Of a stretch of DNA of 7,405 nt, positions 5,798 to 7,405 are shown piece by piece. The notes beneath the pieces are model-generated. The model was not told the DNA's origin. It saw only the letters and a list, made by a program, of their open reading frames with translations, and searched no databases. The position numbers and the translations under genes were made by a program. Every line of letters begins with the position of its first letter. Position 1 is the first letter of the stretch. The DNA comes from Christensenella sp. UBA3792 (GTDB lineage Bacteria; Bacillota; Clostridia; Christensenellales; CAG-138), in contig DFEW01000068.1 of assembly GCA_002369195.1 (NCBI GenBank), positions 28,796 to 36,200 on the forward strand, written 5' to 3'.

Positions 5798-6418
5798 ATG
5801 CCTAACGTAGCATTGTTTGATATCAAGGGCCAGAACATCGGCGATATCGCCCTTTCCGAGAATGTTTTCGGTCAGCCGGTCAACACGGCGGTCATGCATG
5901 AAGTCGTCGTTGCGCATCTTGCGAACTGCCGTCAGGGCACGCAGAGCGCAAAGACCCGTTCCGAAGTTTCCGGCGGCGGCAAGAAGCCGTGGAGACAGAA
6001 GGGCACCGGCCGCGCGCGTCAGGGTTCCACCCGTTCTCCGCAGTGGAGACACGGCGGCGTCGTATTCGCGCCCAAACCCCGCGATTACACGATCCGCGTG
6101 AACAAGAAGGTCAAGCGCCTCGCAATGAAGTCCGCGCTGTCCTCCAAGGTGGAAGGAAATGAAGTCATCGTGTTCGACGCGCTGAACATCGAAGCGCCGA
6201 AGACGAAGGAAATGGTGAAGGTCTTAAAGGCGGTCGACGTCAACAAGGCGCTGATCGTTCTCGCGGACAAGGACGATACGGTGGAGCGCGCGAGCGCGAA
6301 CATCGAAGGCGTTAAGACCACGCTGGTCGGCACGCTGAACGTCTACGAGATCCTGAAGTATGAGAAGCTGATCCTCACGAAGGCATCGGTTGAAAAGATC
6401 GAGGAGGTGTACGCGTAA
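5798..6418 (+). CDS. rplD: 50S ribosomal protein L4
   Basis: L4 binds 23S rRNA early in assembly, and its extended loop lines the constriction of the nascent-peptide tunnel. At 206 residues it is of normal length. The diagnostic loop is seen at about residues 43-95: [43 protein letters not shown] and VFAPKPRDY. The C-terminal half has the expected alpha/beta fold, with an acidic patch ([10 protein letters not shown]). In E. coli this protein also represses its own operon through the S10 leader, which makes it the first candidate ligand for the leader described here, although this is unproven. Its TAA stop shares one base with the ATG of rplW (TAATG). Confidence 0.98.
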   Translation: MPNVALFDIKGQNIGDIALSENVFGQPVNTAVMHEVVVAHLANCRQGTQSAKTRSEVSGGGKKPWRQKGTGRARQGSTRSPQWRHGGVVFAPKPRDYTIRVNKKVKRLAMKSALSSKVEGNEVIVFDALNIEAPKTKEMVKVLKAVDVNKALIVLADKDDTVERASANIEGVKTTLVGTLNVYEILKYEKLILTKASVEKIEEVYA

Positions 6419-6714
6419 TGAAGAGCGGATACGACATCATCAAAGCTCCGATCCTCACCGAGAAGAGCTACGATTACATCGCACACCACATTTACACGTT
6501 TGAAGTTGCAAAGAGCGCGAACAAGGTTGAGATCGCAAAGGCGGTCGAAGAGCTGTTCGGCGTCAAGGTCGAGAGCGTTCACACCGTGAACAAGCTCGGC
6601 AAGATCAAGCGTCAGGGCCGTTTTGAGGGCAGAACCGCTTCCAAGAAAAAGGCGTACGTCAAGCTGACCGCCGATTCGAAGGGCATCGAGCTGTTCGACG
6701 GCATCGCGCAGTAA
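6418..6714 (+). CDS. rplW: 50S ribosomal protein L23
   Basis: L23 sits at the tunnel exit of the large subunit and is the docking site for trigger factor and the signal recognition particle. The 98-residue product has the family start [12 protein letters not shown], and Glu15 corresponds to E. coli Glu18, the trigger-factor contact. It also has the [21 protein letters not shown] helix-strand unit and the basic loop [21 protein letters not shown]. Translation starts on the ATG overlapping the rplD stop by one base. Its ribosome site GGAGGTG lies inside the last rplD codons (6403-6409), so coupled translation is likely. Confidence 0.98.
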   Translation: MKSGYDIIKAPILTEKSYDYIAHHIYTFEVAKSANKVEIAKAVEELFGVKVESVHTVNKLGKIKRQGRFEGRTASKKKAYVKLTADSKGIELFDGIAQ

Positions 6715-6725
6715 GGAGGCAGCAC

Positions 6726-7405
6726 ATGGCTATTCGTAAACTGAACCCCATCACTCCGGGTACGAGACATATGTCCGTCTCCACCTACGAGGAGATCACC
6801 AAGACCACCCCCGAGAAGTCGCTGTCCCGCTCCCTGAAGAGCAAGGCAGGCCGCAACTTCACCGGCAAGATCACCGTTCGCCACAAGGGCGGCGGCGCGA
6901 AGCGCAAGTATCGTCTGGTCGACTTCAAGCGCGACAAGGACGGCGTTCCCGCGACCGTTAAGGCGATCGAATACGATCCGAACCGTTCCGCGAACATCGC
7001 GCTGCTCTTCTATGCAGACGGTGAAAAGCGCTACATCATCGCTCCTTACGGCCTGAACGTCGGCGAGACCGTCGTTTCCGGCAAGGATGCGGACATCAAG
7101 ATCGGCAATGCGCTGGAGCTCCAGTACATCCCGGTCGGCACGATGATCCACTGCATCGAGCTCAAGCCCGGCAAGGGCGCGCAGTTGGTCCGCTCGGCGG
7201 GCAACGCGGCGCAGCTCATGGCGAAGGAAGGCAAGTATGCACAGGTTCGTCTTCCCAGCGGCGAAGTTCGTCTGATCCCGATGAACGCCAAAGCCACGAT
7301 CGGTCAGGTCGGCAATCTGGACTTCCAGAATGTGCAGATCGGCAAAGCGGGCCGCAAGCGTCACATGGGCATCCGTCCCACGGTCCGCGGTTCCGTCATG
7401 AACCC
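6726..7405 (+). CDS. rplB: 50S ribosomal protein L2 (3' end outside window)
   Basis: L2 is needed for subunit joining and supports the peptidyl transferase centre. The first 226 codons plus two bases are present out of about 275. Visible landmarks are [24 protein letters not shown], the RNA-binding region [42 protein letters not shown], and [18 protein letters not shown] at the window edge. The MNP-VDHPHGGGEG segment with the conserved histidine lies just beyond the end. The ATG is preceded by AAGGAGG (6713-6719), which overlaps the rplW stop. The expected next genes of the operon (rpsS, rplV, rpsC) would follow outside the window. Confidence 0.97.
   Translation, partial: MAIRKLNPITPGTRHMSVSTYEEITKTTPEKSLSRSLKSKAGRNFTGKITVRHKGGGAKRKYRLVDFKRDKDGVPATVKAIEYDPNRSANIALLFYADGEKRYIIAPYGLNVGETVVSGKDADIKIGNALELQYIPVGTMIHCIELKPGKGAQLVRSAGNAAQLMAKEGKYAQVRLPSGEVRLIPMNAKATIGQVGNLDFQNVQIGKAGRKRHMGIRPTVRGSVMN

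Noticed and set aside
1..7405. Mobile element, CRISPR array, tRNA/rRNA gene or toxin-antitoxin pair
   Set aside because: I saw no terminal repeats, transposase motifs, regularly spaced repeats, tRNA cloverleaf or rRNA sequence on either strand.

Overview
The window is ordinary bacterial chromosome with a core-gene character. The coding is GC-rich with mostly G/C third positions. Shine-Dalgarno sites are strong (GGAGG type), and the promoters look like sigma-A promoters. The ClpX, PfkA, S10 and L3 sequences read most like Clostridia (Bacillota); for example, L3 carries a CSDPSRVFK stretch. I would call it a GC-rich, probably uncultured, clostridial lineage, but cannot name a genus. No phage, insertion sequence, CRISPR array, tRNA or rRNA is visible.

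Left part (1-3366, + strand): the 3' two-thirds of clpX ends at 690 and is closed by a textbook intrinsic terminator (701-730). Three bases later a near-consensus extended -10 promoter (733-761) starts a compact three-gene operon. Its genes are a HAD-family phosphatase-like hydrolase (788-1450), a multi-spanning membrane protein with no recognised family (1463-2314) and an unrecognised 344-residue protein (2332-3366), separated by 12 and 17 bases.

Middle (3367-4492): a bidirectional terminator (3421-3448) separates this operon from the convergent gene pfkA (3462-4436, - strand), an ATP-type 6-phosphofructokinase. The pfkA promoter (4464-4492) is nearly a copy of the HAD-operon promoter, including 15 of 17 spacer bases.

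Right part (4493-7405, + strand): a promoter divergent from pfkA, with an A/T-rich upstream region, drives the S10 ribosomal-protein operon in the conserved order rpsJ-rplC-rplD-rplW-rplB; rplB runs off the window. Before rpsJ lies a leader of about 230 bases that I can fold by eye into several hairpins, some mutually exclusive. It is the best candidate here for an uncharacterised regulatory RNA.

The genes therefore represent protein quality control (ClpX), glycolysis (PfkA), ribosome assembly (S10 operon) and one small operon of unknown purpose. The most interesting signals are the duplicated promoter, the S10 leader and the unknown operon. No clear-cut novel multi-gene system is evident.
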